From: UTCFX2 sp963788145
GTDB lineage: Bacteria > Chloroflexota > Anaerolineae > Anaerolineales > UBA4823
Assembly: GCA_963788145.1 (NCBI GenBank)
Contig: CAWBFQ010000014.1
Location: 186,001 to 250,000, forward strand
DNA length: 64,000 nucleotides
Reading direction: 5' to 3'
Position 1 is the first letter of the stretch. Every line of letters begins with the position of its first letter. A program made the position numbers and the translations under genes. Below are positions 50,224-60,464 of the stretch, piece by piece. Under the pieces are notes generated by a model. The model worked only from the letters and a program-made list of their open reading frames with translations, did not search any database and was not told the origin of the DNA.

Positions 50224-52101
50224 ATGCAAGCAGAAAAAGTTCATCTGATCGAACGAACCGATCTTCGCAATATCGCTATCATCGCCCATGTCGATCATGG
50301 CAAGACCACCCTGGTCGACGGCCTGCTCAAACAGGCGCGCGTCTTTCGTGAAAACCAGCAGGTTGCCGTGCGGGTGATGGATTCCAATGACCTGGAGCGC
50401 GAGCGTGGCATCACCATCCTGGCTAAAAACACCGCCGTCCAGATCTGGGATGCGCAAGCCAGTCAGCAGGTCAAGATCAATATTGTCGATACCCCTGGCC
50501 ACGCCGATTTCGGCGGCGAGGTCGAGCGTGTGATGAACATGGTCGATGGCGTCTTGCTGCTGGTCGACGCGGCCGAAGGTCCCATGCCCCAAACCCGCTT
50601 CGTCCTGCGCAAAGCGCTGGAGATGGGTCATCGCGCCATCGTGGTCGTTAACAAAGTCGATCGCAAAGGCGCCGAACCCCAACGGGTACTGAACCAAACC
50701 TTTGACCTCTTTATCGAACTGGGCGCCAGCGACGAACAGACTGAGTTCCCCGTCGTCTATACTAACGCGATCACCGGCCAGTCTGGCTACACCCCCGAGC
50801 TTGGCCCAGACCTGCAGCCGCTCTTCCAGACCATCTTGCGCCGCGTTCCACCGCCCCGCGTCGATCCGAACGCCCCATTGCAACTGCTGGTCACCAACCT
50901 GGGTTATGATGACTATCGCGGCGTCACTGCCATCGGTCGCCTCTTTGCCGGACAAATCCAGGCCGGACAGCCCCTTGCCCGCCTGACCATCGACGGCCAA
51001 ACCCTCCCGGAGCGGGCTCGCTACCTGTATGTTCATCAAGGCCTGGAGCGGGTCGAAGTGGAGCATGCCGAAGCCGGCGAAATTGTCGCCCTGGCAGGCT
51101 TAGAAGGCATCGCCATTGGCGAAACCCTGGCCGATCCGCTAAACCCTATCGCCCTACCTCCCATTCGAGTCGACGAGCCGACCGTCCGGATGACATTTGG
51201 GGTGAACACCTCCCCATTCACCGGTCGAGAGGGAAAATGGGGCACTTCGCGCAAACTGCGCGAGCGCCTGTTTAGCGAACTGCGCACAAACGTGGCCCTG
51301 CGCGTCAATGAAACCGAGACAGCCGACTCCTTCCTGGTATCTGGGCGGGGAGAATTGCACCTCGCTATCCTGATTGAAACGATGCGTCGCGAAGGTTACG
51401 AGTTTCAAGTTTCGCGTCCAGAGGTCATCCTCAAAAAAGGCGTCGATGGGGAGATCCTCGAACCGTTTGAAGAACTGCATATCGAGACCCACCCGGACAC
51501 AGTTGGCGTGGTGGTCGAAATGCTCGGCGTCCGGCGCGGTCAGATGATCGATCTGGTTGAGACCGGCGATGGCAGCACCCATCTGACCTACATCGTCCCC
51601 ACTCGCGGGCTGCTCGGCTTCCGCTATCAGTTCCTCACCGCTACCCGCGGCATGGGCGTGATGAACACCATCTTCCACGGCTACCTGCCAATGGCTGGAA
51701 CGATCAGCGGGCGTGAGCGCGGCTCGCTTGTTTCCTGGGAGAATGGCGTTGCCTCCACCTTCGGTCTGCGCAACGCGGAAGAGCGCGGCGTGCTGTTCAT
51801 CGATCCCGGCGTAGAGGTCTATGAAGGCATGGTCATCGGCGAAAACGCCAAACCAGGCGATATCTCGGTCAATGTCTGTAAAACCAAACACCTCACCAAC
51901 ATGCGCGCCGCTCGCGCCGACACAACCATCCGTCTCTCCACGCCGCGCCAGATGAGCCTGGACGAGGCCATCGAATACCTCTCCGAAGATGATCTGCTCG
52001 AAGTCACCCCCGAAAACTACCGCATTCGCAAACGCCTGTTGAACACAGAGGATCGCGGTAAATTGACGAAGCGCCTGAAAGAAGAAGCCCTGGCCGAATG
52101 A
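50224..52101 (+). CDS. typA: GTP-binding protein TypA/BipA
   Basis: This is a 625-residue translational GTPase that binds ribosomes and matters in cold and stress growth. G motifs are NIAIIAHVDHGKTTLV, the switch I segment ERERGITILAKNTAV, VDTPGHADFGGEVERV and VVNKVDRKGAEPQRV. Domain V and the BipA-specific C-terminal domain follow (TRGLLGFRYQFLTATRG, MSLDEAIEYLSEDDLLEVTP, RIRKRLLN). The ATG at 50224 fits the family start and has GGAGATTACAGG before it; the frame is open upstream to 50170 through the terminator hairpin. Confidence 0.95.
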   Translation: MQAEKVHLIERTDLRNIAIIAHVDHGKTTLVDGLLKQARVFRENQQVAVRVMDSNDLERERGITILAKNTAVQIWDAQASQQVKINIVDTPGHADFGGEVERVMNMVDGVLLLVDAAEGPMPQTRFVLRKALEMGHRAIVVVNKVDRKGAEPQRVLNQTFDLFIELGASDEQTEFPVVYTNAITGQSGYTPELGPDLQPLFQTILRRVPPPRVDPNAPLQLLVTNLGYDDYRGVTAIGRLFAGQIQAGQPLARLTIDGQTLPERARYLYVHQGLERVEVEHAEAGEIVALAGLEGIAIGETLADPLNPIALPPIRVDEPTVRMTFGVNTSPFTGREGKWGTSRKLRERLFSELRTNVALRVNETETADSFLVSGRGELHLAILIETMRREGYEFQVSRPEVILKKGVDGEILEPFEELHIETHPDTVGVVVEMLGVRRGQMIDLVETGDGSTHLTYIVPTRGLLGFRYQFLTATRGMGVMNTIFHGYLPMAGTISGRERGSLVSWENGVASTFGLRNAEERGVLFIDPGVEVYEGMVIGENAKPGDISVNVCKTKHLTNMRAARADTTIRLSTPRQMSLDEAIEYLSEDDLLEVTPENYRIRKRLLNTEDRGKLTKRLKEEALAE

Positions 52102-52146
52102 AGTAACTGGAACTCATCGGGGGCTGTCTGATAAGCGAGCCTGCGC

Positions 52147-55100
52147 TTATTGAGAACCTGTTGGGCAGGTCTCCAAATGTAAATACCTGCGGCACTCTTC
52201 AATGGTCAGGGACCGCTTGAGGCGGGCGTGCGCCAAAGCGACGAGCTGGTCGATCTCCAACGTGAATTTGCGGATCAATCCATCCGCTCCGGCGGTAGCC
52301 AGGCTGCCTCCTTCTGGGTTTAAAGATACTCCAAAGACATTACTCGCATTCCCATACAGGCTGAACAACTCGGTTCCGCTGCGAACATCCCAGACTTTGG
52401 CCAGCCGGTCGAACCCGGCAGAGGCAAGGCGTGCGCCATCCTGGCTAAAAGCCAGCCGAAAGACCAGCCCGGCATGCCCTGGTATCGTGTGCAGCTTATT
52501 TCCCGATCCAATATCCCAAAGATGAATGGTCCCATCCTGGTCGCCTCCGGCGAGCAGCTTGCCGTCCGAACTGACTGCGACCCCGTAGATTTCTTTACCA
52601 TCGCTGGAGAACTTCTCTCACTTTTTGACCTGAAATGATATTCCATTGATAGACCAATCGGTCTTCTGCTGGACCGAGCAAATATGGTTTCACCATCTGG
52701 ACTGAAAGTCGACATTACGATATCAGCGCTGAAGGAGTTTGACTGTTAAAAGTGATCAATCTCATCCTCGCTCGCCAGATCCCACACTTTTATGCTTCCA
52801 TCCCAACTGGCGCTGGCCAGGCGCACGCCGGTTGGGTCGAAGGCTAATCCAACCACATAGTTGCTATGCCCGTTCAGGCTCGCCAGCATTTCGCCTGTCC
52901 GGCTGTCCCAGATCGTTATCGCGCCATCATCGCTACCGGTTGCCAGGCGCGATCCATCCGTACTGTAGGCCAGGCCCGTAAAACCATGGGTTGGGACGTC
53001 TCCCGGTGGCAGACTAAGCAGCAATTCACCCGTTTCCGAACTCCAAATTTTGATAAACCCATCCACACTGGCGGAGGCGAGGCCGACTCCCATCCGGGTT
53101 GAAGGCGACATTCCAGATAACACCCGCATGACCCGGGATCGTGAGCAGTTCCCGTCCGGGAGCGGCATCCCAAATCCGCAGATTGCCATCATAGCCGCCG
53201 GTAGCAATCTGTTTTCCATCCGGGCTGCCGGCCACGCTGATCGACCGTGCTGGATGGGCCTGCCAGGGTGAGCAGTTCTTGACCGCTTTCGGAATCCCAA
53301 ACCCGGGCGACCCCATCCTGACCGGCGGTTGCAAACGTCCCATCCGCCAGATAAGCAATATCGTACAGCCCGGAAAGGCGCGGCAGTTTAAGCAAGTCCT
53401 CACCTGTTGCAGCTTCCCAGACCTTCACGCTGCCATCTTCGCTGGCCGCAGCCAGGCGAGATCCATCTGGACTGAAAGGAGAGACTATGAATAACTCCCA
53501 CCTAGACATAGTGTGAAGATGTCTCGCTCCGCTGGCTGGCATCCCAAACCCACACGATTCCCATCGTCTCCGGCGGCGGCGAGCAACTTGCCATCCGGGC
53601 TGTAGGCAATGGCTTTAGCCGGCATTTCACCCCATTCGAGCGACAAGAATTTCACCCTGCCTGAGCGATTTCCCATACCTTTGGAGACGCCGTCCATATT
53701 CGCTGCTGCAAGGCGCTTGCTGTCCGGGCTGAAGCTGGTCTGTCCTACTCCCAGGTTGTAACCAAAGTTTGCGCCAATAGACTGCCCGGAAAGCGTGGAT
53801 TTTACTTCCCATCGCTGTACATCCCACAGAATCACCCGGGTTTGTAAGGCTGCAGCCAGGGTGTTCCCGTCTGGGCTGAAAGCCAGGCTAGAGCCTAATT
53901 CATCCCCTCCCGTGTCCAGCGTTTGCAACAGGTTGCCAGAACCAGGCGCCCACACTTTGATCTCGCCGTATGGGCCGAGACTGGCCAGCAACTTGCCATC
54001 CGGGCTATAGGCCACATCCGGAACACCGCCGGGATGGGCGGGTATGGTGAACAGGATATGCAGCTCAGGGATCGCCTGGTGGAGGGCATTGCGGGCTTCC
54101 AACGTATCTGCCTCTTCGAGGGCATGTAATGCCAACAATACACTGCGTTCAGGATCAACCTGAAGATTATTGACCGCTGCAGCAGCCAACTCGCGCGAAT
54201 TTGCCAGATGGTTTGCCTGAACGGCGCGCTGCCAGTAGAATAATGAGGCGGCAGCCAGAAATCCCGCCGCAACCAGGGCAATCGTCAGAGCGACGGCGCG
54301 TAACCGCAGTCGCCGTGTGGAGATGATATTGTTCCTTCAGGCGCGCCCGTTCGGTTTCTGCCAGGCGTTGTGCAGCTTCAAGCTCGCGTTGCCTGCTGCA
54401 CTTCGCGTTCGATAATCTCCTGCTCAAGCAGAGTCTGGGAGGCAGCCAAGAATGTGCGTTCCAGAAGGTTTAGATCATCGAGTGCGCCTCAGCCCACTCC
54501 GTTGCCTGCGCCAGGCGCGCTCCTCGTAGAGCCCTCCAGGATCACGACCTAGAGCATCCCATTCTTGAGCCGCCTCGGTGAGATGGCGATGCAGGCGCAG
54601 GCCTTCGCGGTCTTCTTCCAGCCAGCAGCGCAGGGTAGGCCATTCGCGAATTAGCGCTTCGTGAGCTACTTCGGCCGTATCTTGATCGGTCGTAATCAGG
54701 CGAGCATCTACGAGCGTCTGCAAGTACTTCGTGAACCATATCCCAATCAGAAGAATGCGAAATCAGTTCAGTGAAGCTGACACGCCGGCGAGTATCGGCG
54801 GTTGAGGTTTCGCCGCCCAACTCGGTCAGGCGCAAGAAAATTTGGCGGGCAATCTCACGCTGATCAGGCTCTAACTGATCATAGAACACTGCCTCTGCCG
54901 TTTCGGCAATGGCGCTGCGAATACCTCCGGAGGCGGTGTAACCGCTCAATGTCATCATTCGCCCACGCCGCCGCTGCCAGGTGCTGAGCAGAGCATGTGA
55001 AAGTAAAGGCAGCGCGCCCGGTTCTGGGGAATATCCCACGTCTGCCCCGACATCGTGGAGCAGCAGGTCAACCAACCCAGGCTCGAATTCCCAATGTCCA

Positions 55101-56049
55101 CGCCGGGCTGGCTCTTCGATGGCGCTGCGCAGCTCCTCGTTGGTCATCGGCCCGATAAATTCCTGATGCTGCGAAATCGCCTGGCGGAGCGAATTGAAAC
55201 GAGCGCAATGGGCATAGAAATCCGCCCGCATCACGAGAACGATCATCCCCTCTCCACCTGGCTGGAAAGCTGCAGAGACCAGATTTTCGACAAAAGCTGA
55301 CTGTTCCGACTCGCTCCGGCAGAGAGTGAACAATTCCTCGAATTGGTCAACGATCAGAATTGCATGAGCCGCGTTTGCGGATTGGACCAGCTGTTTGATG
55401 AATTTTCTGCAAGACATCTCGCAGAACTCGCCAGTTCGTCCACCAGTTTTCGGGTTGGGAGACTCTGGCGGATCTCCTGGGTGAGGATGGCGGCAAGCGC
55501 TTCCAATGGGTGCGCAGCAGGGGTCATGATGAAAACAGGCCATCCAGAGGAGGGCTGCTGCCAGCGCAGAGCCGGGACCAAACCGGCGCGCACGACGGAT
55601 GATTTGCCGCTGCCTGAAGCGCCGATGATGGCCAGAAAGCGTTGATCTGATTCCAACTGTTCGGTGAGACGGGCGTGGAGCTGGGTTGTTAAAACTTCTC
55701 TGCCAAAGAATAATTCGGCGTCGCTCTCATCGAAATAATGCAGCCCTTTATAGGGGGCAAGCCCGACCATGGGCGCATCTTCCCGCCGCATGGTTGCGGC
55801 AAGCTCCACCAGCCGCTCTGCAACCTCCGGCTGATCTTCAAGATGTAAAACGGGTAAAAAACGAGCCGTGATCGTTGCAATATCCGGCATGCGCTCATTC
55901 TGTTCCAGGCGCGAGATTTGGGTATCGCTATAGCCGACCGCAATCGAAAGCTCGCGCTGCGTTAACCCAACCCGGCGGCGGAGATACTTAAGCAAATCAC
56001 CGAAAGTGGTGAAGTGATCCAGAGCAATTGCAATCCCTGAGCCATGCAT
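52147..56049 (-). pseudogene. HTH-STAND NTPase-WD40 signalling protein, multiply frameshifted
   Basis: The original protein was about 1300 residues. It starts with an XRE-type HTH (residues ~17-60, LLKYLRRRVGLTQREL, GYSDTQISRLEQNERMP). An nSTAND1 NTPase follows: PYKGLHYFDESDAELFFG, Walker A GASGSGKSS at 143-151, and AILIVDQFEELF. A TM helix lies near 54270 (ALTIALVAAGFLAAASLFYW), then about a dozen WD40 repeats and the tail TIEECRRYLHLETCP. The reading frame changes about ten or more times (near 55398, 54735, 54490, 54390, 54320, 53560, 53500, 53250, 53090, 52740, 52670 and 52610). Such density points to real decay, although some changes could be base-call errors. Confidence 0.8.
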
Positions 56050-56229
56050 ATGACCTCCTTTTCCCTGTTATTAGTATAGATCAATTTTGATCAGGTGGGG
56101 AATTTTGGCAAGTATTGTCAAATTCCGCAATAGATAACATGCTATTTTGGAGTTGAGGTCGGAACAGGTTAGAACCCACCGGCCCGGCAAGTCTCATTCA
56201 AAGTAAGAAATGGAAAAGGAGAGAATCTC

Positions 56230-57543
56230 ATGAAATACCGTTTAACCCTGATCAGCATCACCCTTATTATTTCACTGGTGGTGGCAGGCTGCGCAGCTCC
56301 TGCTGCGCCGCCCGCACCGACACAGCCTCCGCCGACGCAGATTCCGCCGACCCAACCGCCTGCCAGCCCGGCAGCCAAATCGAATTCCGAGATCGTACTG
56401 AGCATGGTGGAACGCCTGAATGCCGGCGACGTAGAAGGATCGCTGGCTTACTTCGCGGATGACGCGATAGGCTACTTGATGGGTTTCCCGCCGACCGGGA
56501 TCGAAATCTACGCCGGCAAAGAACAGCTCCGCCTCCTTTGGCAGGGCAGTGCGGACAATCATTTCAAGTGGGAGGTGGAAGTCCGGTCCGAAAATGGCGA
56601 CATTGTCAGTGTAAAAGCCAAGACCTGGCACGATTTCACCCGCCAGCTAGAGGTCGCGCCGCTGGATTACATTGATGTCTACGAGCTCAAAGACGGCAAG
56701 ATCGTGACTTACGGCTCCTGGCTAACCGAGGAATTGCTGGCCCGCTTCAGACCTGCTCTCGAAGCAGTGATGCCGCCTGAGCCGACCGCCGAACCGCCAT
56801 CCAATCCAGCAGTCTCTGAGATGACCGTAACCATTGCCAATGGCAGTTGCACCACCGCCGCCCCTTTGACGCTGAAATCCGGCGAGGTGAAAGTCACCCT
56901 GAATGTCGAAGATCAAGAAAACTCTTTGTATGCTCTGACTCTGTTCAACCTGGATCCGGGAAAGGACATTCTGGACCTGATGGCTTCAACCGTTGGGATG
57001 CCCCCGTCCTGGGCAGACATGTTGCTTTATGAGGAACTCGGCCCTGGCAAGAGCGAGACTTACACCTTCACGCTGGAGAAGGGCCCGGTCTACATGGTTT
57101 GCTGGTCGCAGCCTCCTGACCTTGCCATTGGTAATGCAGGACCGATCGGCGTAGAGGAGATCCAGGCAGTCGTCCAGCCCACCGCCACGCCGGAACCGGC
57201 TGTTCTGGCGAGCACATTAGATGAGTTTGTGGGCGAATGGGAAACCTTCTGCGCGGCTGCACATGAATCCTGCGTGCTCAAATTCCAAACGGACGGGAAA
57301 TATGGTCTGGAATTGATCGAAATCCCTGGATCAGTGATGTCCGGTCAATTCTCTTTTGAGAATGGACAGCTCAAATTTCTGAGCGATTCGGGCCTTTGTG
57401 AGGAATGGCCTGAAGCCGTCTATGAGGTTTATATCGAAAAAATGAACGGCGAACCGGCCATACTTCATTTCAAGGGAGTCGGAACCGATCCATGCAAGGA
57501 TCGCAGAATCACCCTCGGGGGGGTATTCAAGTTTTTCGGATAA
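56230..57543 (+). CDS. Lipoprotein with SnoaL-like and cupredoxin-like domains
   Basis: This is a 437-residue lipoprotein. The signal peptide ends in the lipobox VVAGC (Cys near residue 19), followed by a Pro/Thr/Gln-rich linker to about residue 50. Residues ~52-175 resemble an NTF2/SnoaL fold (SEIVLSMVERLNAGDVEGSL, YIDVYELKDGKIVTYGSW). Residues ~195-315 are beta-rich with a single WSQ-type strand (YTFTLEKGPVYMVCW), like a cupredoxin but without a clear copper set. A second linker (QPTATPEPAV) leads to a lipocalin-like C-terminal domain. The function is unknown. The GGAGAG ribosome site is good. It is divergent from the STAND gene. Confidence 0.75.
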   Translation: MKYRLTLISITLIISLVVAGCAAPAAPPAPTQPPPTQIPPTQPPASPAAKSNSEIVLSMVERLNAGDVEGSLAYFADDAIGYLMGFPPTGIEIYAGKEQLRLLWQGSADNHFKWEVEVRSENGDIVSVKAKTWHDFTRQLEVAPLDYIDVYELKDGKIVTYGSWLTEELLARFRPALEAVMPPEPTAEPPSNPAVSEMTVTIANGSCTTAAPLTLKSGEVKVTLNVEDQENSLYALTLFNLDPGKDILDLMASTVGMPPSWADMLLYEELGPGKSETYTFTLEKGPVYMVCWSQPPDLAIGNAGPIGVEEIQAVVQPTATPEPAVLASTLDEFVGEWETFCAAAHESCVLKFQTDGKYGLELIEIPGSVMSGQFSFENGQLKFLSDSGLCEEWPEAVYEVYIEKMNGEPAILHFKGVGTDPCKDRRITLGGVFKFFG

Positions 57544-57551
57544 TCTTGTGT

Positions 57552-57592
57552 GGGTAGGCGCAATATCCTTCGAGACTGTGTTGCGCCTACCC
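57552..57592 (+). repeat. Intergenic hairpin without T tract
   Basis: GGGTAGGCGCAA and TTGCGCCTACCC form a perfect 12-base stem with a 17-base loop, just after the lipoprotein stop. No T run follows. The rest of the ~230-base gap before 57771 shows only a TATAGT box near 57710. Confidence 0.75.
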
Positions 57593-57770
57593 CTGGAAAC
57601 AGCTTTAGATGAATCGACTTTGCTCACCCGCTCGGAACAACGAGCGCTGACTGCGGATTAACCTCCGCTTTTATCCCCAACATCTTGTAATTACACCCAA
57701 ATTCCTTTATAGTATCCTAAGATTTAAATGCCTCCCAGGGCCGCATCTACCTGAAAAGCTCCTTGAAAGC

Positions 57771-58310
57771 ATGAGCGCGATCCCCTCTCAGACCGGCAGC
57801 TATGCCGTGGAATTCGTCCTACCCGATCCCATCCGCCTGCGCATCGGCCGCCTGGGAGAGTTTCCGTTTCCAGCCGGTCATTACATCTACCTGGGCAGTG
57901 CAGGCGGTCCGGGTGGGCTGCGCGCCCGGCTTAGCCGTCATTTAAACCTTCTCGCTAACCGCCAGCCGCACTGGCACATCGATACCTTACACCAATATGC
58001 CCACCCTGCCGCGGTTTGCTGGTGGATCGATTCCCCTGAAAGATCAAACAACAACCGAACAGAATGCCTGTGGAGCCTGCTGTTGAGCAGCCTGCCCGAT
58101 AGCCAGGTTCCTGTCCCTGGTTTCGGAGCAAGCGACTGCAAATCCGGCTGCCCGGCTCATTTGTTCCTCTTTCCTGGCTGCCGATCAATCCCCGTTCTCA
58201 GCGCCAGCGACTTACGCCGGAAACTGACCCACAGCGCATCCTCAGGCGAGGAAATGGAGCCAGATGCGATACATCTGCACTTCAAGCTGCTCTTACCTGA
58301 GGTACAATGA
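57771..58310 (+). CDS. GIY-YIG nuclease-like DUF123 protein
   Basis: This 179-residue protein matches DUF123: GSYAVEFVL at the start, FPAGHYIYLGSAGGPGGLRARLSRH (GIY-YIG-like core, quoted in pieces HYIYLGSA and RARLSRH), QPHWHIDTL, ECLWSLLL, and GFGASDCKSGCPAHLF with the conserved Cys pair. DUF123 proteins are related to GIY-YIG nucleases and have been linked to DNA repair-like functions, but the role is not established. The start is ATG 57771 with no strong ribosome site. Confidence 0.82.
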   Translation: MSAIPSQTGSYAVEFVLPDPIRLRIGRLGEFPFPAGHYIYLGSAGGPGGLRARLSRHLNLLANRQPHWHIDTLHQYAHPAAVCWWIDSPERSNNNRTECLWSLLLSSLPDSQVPVPGFGASDCKSGCPAHLFLFPGCRSIPVLSASDLRRKLTHSASSGEEMEPDAIHLHFKLLLPEVQ

Positions 58311-58347
58311 AACCCACGCTGGAAGATCGGCTGAACGGAGAGATATT

Positions 58348-58868
58348 TTGAATCTCGAAGAAGACCATTCACGATTATGCCGGGTTGATTATCATCGCTG
58401 GCATCGTGATCCTACTGGATCAAATCACAAAAGCATGGATCCATCAGAACCTTGCTTATGGGGAAGTCTATCGTCCTGAGCTTTGGCTTTCGAACTATGC
58501 CCGCCTCGTGCATGTCAAAAACACCGGCGCAGCTTTCGGGATCTTCCAGAACCTTGGCGTAATTTTTACAATCCTGCCCTTTATTATCGACCGCGGTGAT
58601 CATTTATTACTTTCCACGAATCCCGCGCCAGGATTGGATCATTCGCTTTGCGATGGGTTTGTATCTTGGCGGTGCAATCGGCAATCTGATCGACCGCATC
58701 ACGCTCGGTTATGTAACCGATTTCATCTCGATCGGATATTTCGCCATTTTCAATATCGCCGATGCCAGCCTTTCCAGCGCGGCTGTAATTTTCATCCTGG
58801 GAGTCCTGCTGCAGGAAAAACGCAAGCAAAACGAACAGAAACAGGCCGAATCGCCCGATCTAAAATAG
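58348..58868 (+). pseudogene. lspA: Lipoprotein signal peptidase, copy 1 (two frameshifts)
   Basis: This is a signal peptidase II. A TTG start at 58348 follows GGAG by seven bases. Removing one A after the start gives SKKTIHDYAGLIIIAGIVIL, which aligns gaplessly with copy 2. The frame runs through DQITKAWIHQNLAYGEVY and NTGAAFGIFQNLGVIFTIL. A second shift (+1 near 58589) leads to IIYYFPRIPRQDWIIRF, then the Asp motifs GGAIGNLIDR and FNIADASLS. As written, the N-terminal part cannot reach the catalytic Asp residues. Copy 2 follows at 58912. Confidence 0.82.
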
Positions 58869-58911
58869 GCGAAACCATCTCGCCGTAATCTATCTAGCAT
58901 TGGAGTAAGGG

Positions 58912-59477
58912 TTGAAGAAATATCTGAAAGACTACCTGTTTTTATTTTTGATCGCTGGAACAATAATCCTCCTCGATCAGATCAGTAAAGAGTGGATCCG
59001 TCAAACGCTCGCGTTCGGCGAGGTCTATCATCCGGAATTTTGGCTGTCGAATTATGCCCGGATCGTCTATTGGAAGAACACTGGCGCAGCTTTTGGAATG
59101 TTTCAAAGCCTGGGCGGCGTGTTTACCGTCCTTTCTTTATCGTCAGTGGGATCATCCTTTATTACTTTCCCCAGATTCCCTCAAAGGACTGGTTGATCCG
59201 AATCTCGATGGGGATGCTGCTGGGCGGCGCGATCGGGAACCTGATTGACCGTCTGACCCTGGGCTATGTGACCGACTTCATCTCAGTAGGAGATTTCCCG
59301 GTATTCAATATCGCCGATTCGAGCATCTCAGTCGGCGTCGTGGTTCTCTTCTTCGGGATGTGGCGTCAAGAAAGACGGACAAAACTCGATTCACAAAAAC
59401 TCGTTACTGACACCCAAAAGTCTGCTCTGGAAACCAGGGATACATCGGGTCTCGCAGAGGAAACTCAAGTTGATTGA
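58912..59477 (+). pseudogene. lspA: Lipoprotein signal peptidase, copy 2 (frameshifted)
   Basis: This tandem paralogue of copy 1 has a TTG start and an excellent GGAGTAAGG ribosome site. The first frame has LKDYLFLFLIAGTIILLDQI, RQTLAFGEVYHPEFWLSNYA and NTGAAFGMFQSLGGVFTVL. The frame then changes near 59135 (a T run one base short), and the second frame gives FFIVSGIILYYFPQIPSKDW, GGAIGNLIDR and FNIADSSIS with both catalytic Asp motifs. The C-terminus is long and charged. It overlaps rluD, the usual lspA-rluD arrangement. Confidence 0.85.
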
Positions 59478-60393
59478 GCAGCAGCCCACAAAGATCAGCT
59501 TCACCTTTGATGAAGAACAGCCTCAAAGGCTGGATAAATTTCTGGTAACCTGTCTGCCAGAGCTTTCACGCACTCGAATTCAAAACCTGATCAAAGATGG
59601 GAATGTGTTGGTAAACGGAGAAATCCCGCATAAGGCTGGCCAGATTCTGGAAGGCCGCATCTCCATCCTGGTGGAATTACCCATCACGCAAGCGAGCGAC
59701 CTGGTTCCCGAGGCCATCCCGCTCGATATCATTTTCGAAAATGACGACCTGATGGTGGTCAATAAACCAGCTGGGATGGTTGTCCACCCGGCTGCCGGGC
59801 ATTCTTCGGGTACGCTGGTACATGCCGCTCTCGCCCATGCCCCACAGATCGAGGGAATTGGCGGCGAGCAACGCCCAGGTGTGGTCCACCGCTTGGATAA
59901 AAACACATCTGGGCTGATCCTGTTAGCCAAAAACGACCGCTCCCACCGCTGGCTGCAAGATCAGTTTCGTCTGCGCGAAATCAGCAAAGTGTACATTGCG
60001 CTGGTCGATGGACATCCGCCCACACCGGAAGGTAAGATTGACGCGCCCATTGGTCGCGATATTCGGATGCGCAAGAAAATGGCGATTGTTTCGCCGCAAA
60101 AAGGCCGCCAGGCCGTCAGCGAGTATCACACCCTGGAGACCTTCGCCGAACACACCTTATTGGAAGTCCATCCAGTCACAGGCCGGACGCATCAGATCCG
60201 CTTACACCTGGCCTTCCTGGGTTGTCCGGTGGCTGGCGATACTGTCTACGGTCGCAAGTCCTCCACCATCCCGCTTGAGCGTCACTTTTTGCACGCCACA
60301 AGTTTGACCTTTTGCCTGCCCGGAGAATCCACGCCGCGCACATTTACTGCTCCCCTTCCGCTGGAATTACAAGAAGCCATCCAAACACTCTAA
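59470..60393 (+). CDS. rluD: 23S rRNA pseudouridine synthase, RluD family
   Basis: This 307-residue enzyme has an S4 RNA-binding domain at residues ~17-75 (RLDKFLVTCLPELSRTRIQN, LIKDGNVLVNG). The RluA-type catalytic domain follows: VVNKPAGMVVHPAAGH, PGVVHRLDKNTSGLILLAK with the catalytic Asp, and VHPVTGRTHQIRLHLA. It starts at a TTG that overlaps the lspA copy 2 stop, so it is translationally coupled. The natural substrate is probably 23S rRNA helix 69. Confidence 0.92.
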   Translation: MIEQQPTKISFTFDEEQPQRLDKFLVTCLPELSRTRIQNLIKDGNVLVNGEIPHKAGQILEGRISILVELPITQASDLVPEAIPLDIIFENDDLMVVNKPAGMVVHPAAGHSSGTLVHAALAHAPQIEGIGGEQRPGVVHRLDKNTSGLILLAKNDRSHRWLQDQFRLREISKVYIALVDGHPPTPEGKIDAPIGRDIRMRKKMAIVSPQKGRQAVSEYHTLETFAEHTLLEVHPVTGRTHQIRLHLAFLGCPVAGDTVYGRKSSTIPLERHFLHATSLTFCLPGESTPRTFTAPLPLELQEAIQTL

Positions 60394-60464
60394 TCGCTCA
60401 GGCTGAAACCTGCAGAATAAGTTACACAGAGATGATTCGACCCTTCATTCTGGAGAAGAAAAAT

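Noticed and set aside
52147..56049. Reading the STAND gene as several separate small genes
   Set aside because: The fragments join in order into one HTH-NTPase-TM-WD40 protein with the usual C-terminal tail, and none has its own start signals.
58580..59140. A shared programmed frameshift in the two lspA copies
   Set aside because: The two shifts have opposite sign and no common slippery sequence, so a conserved recoding signal is not supported.
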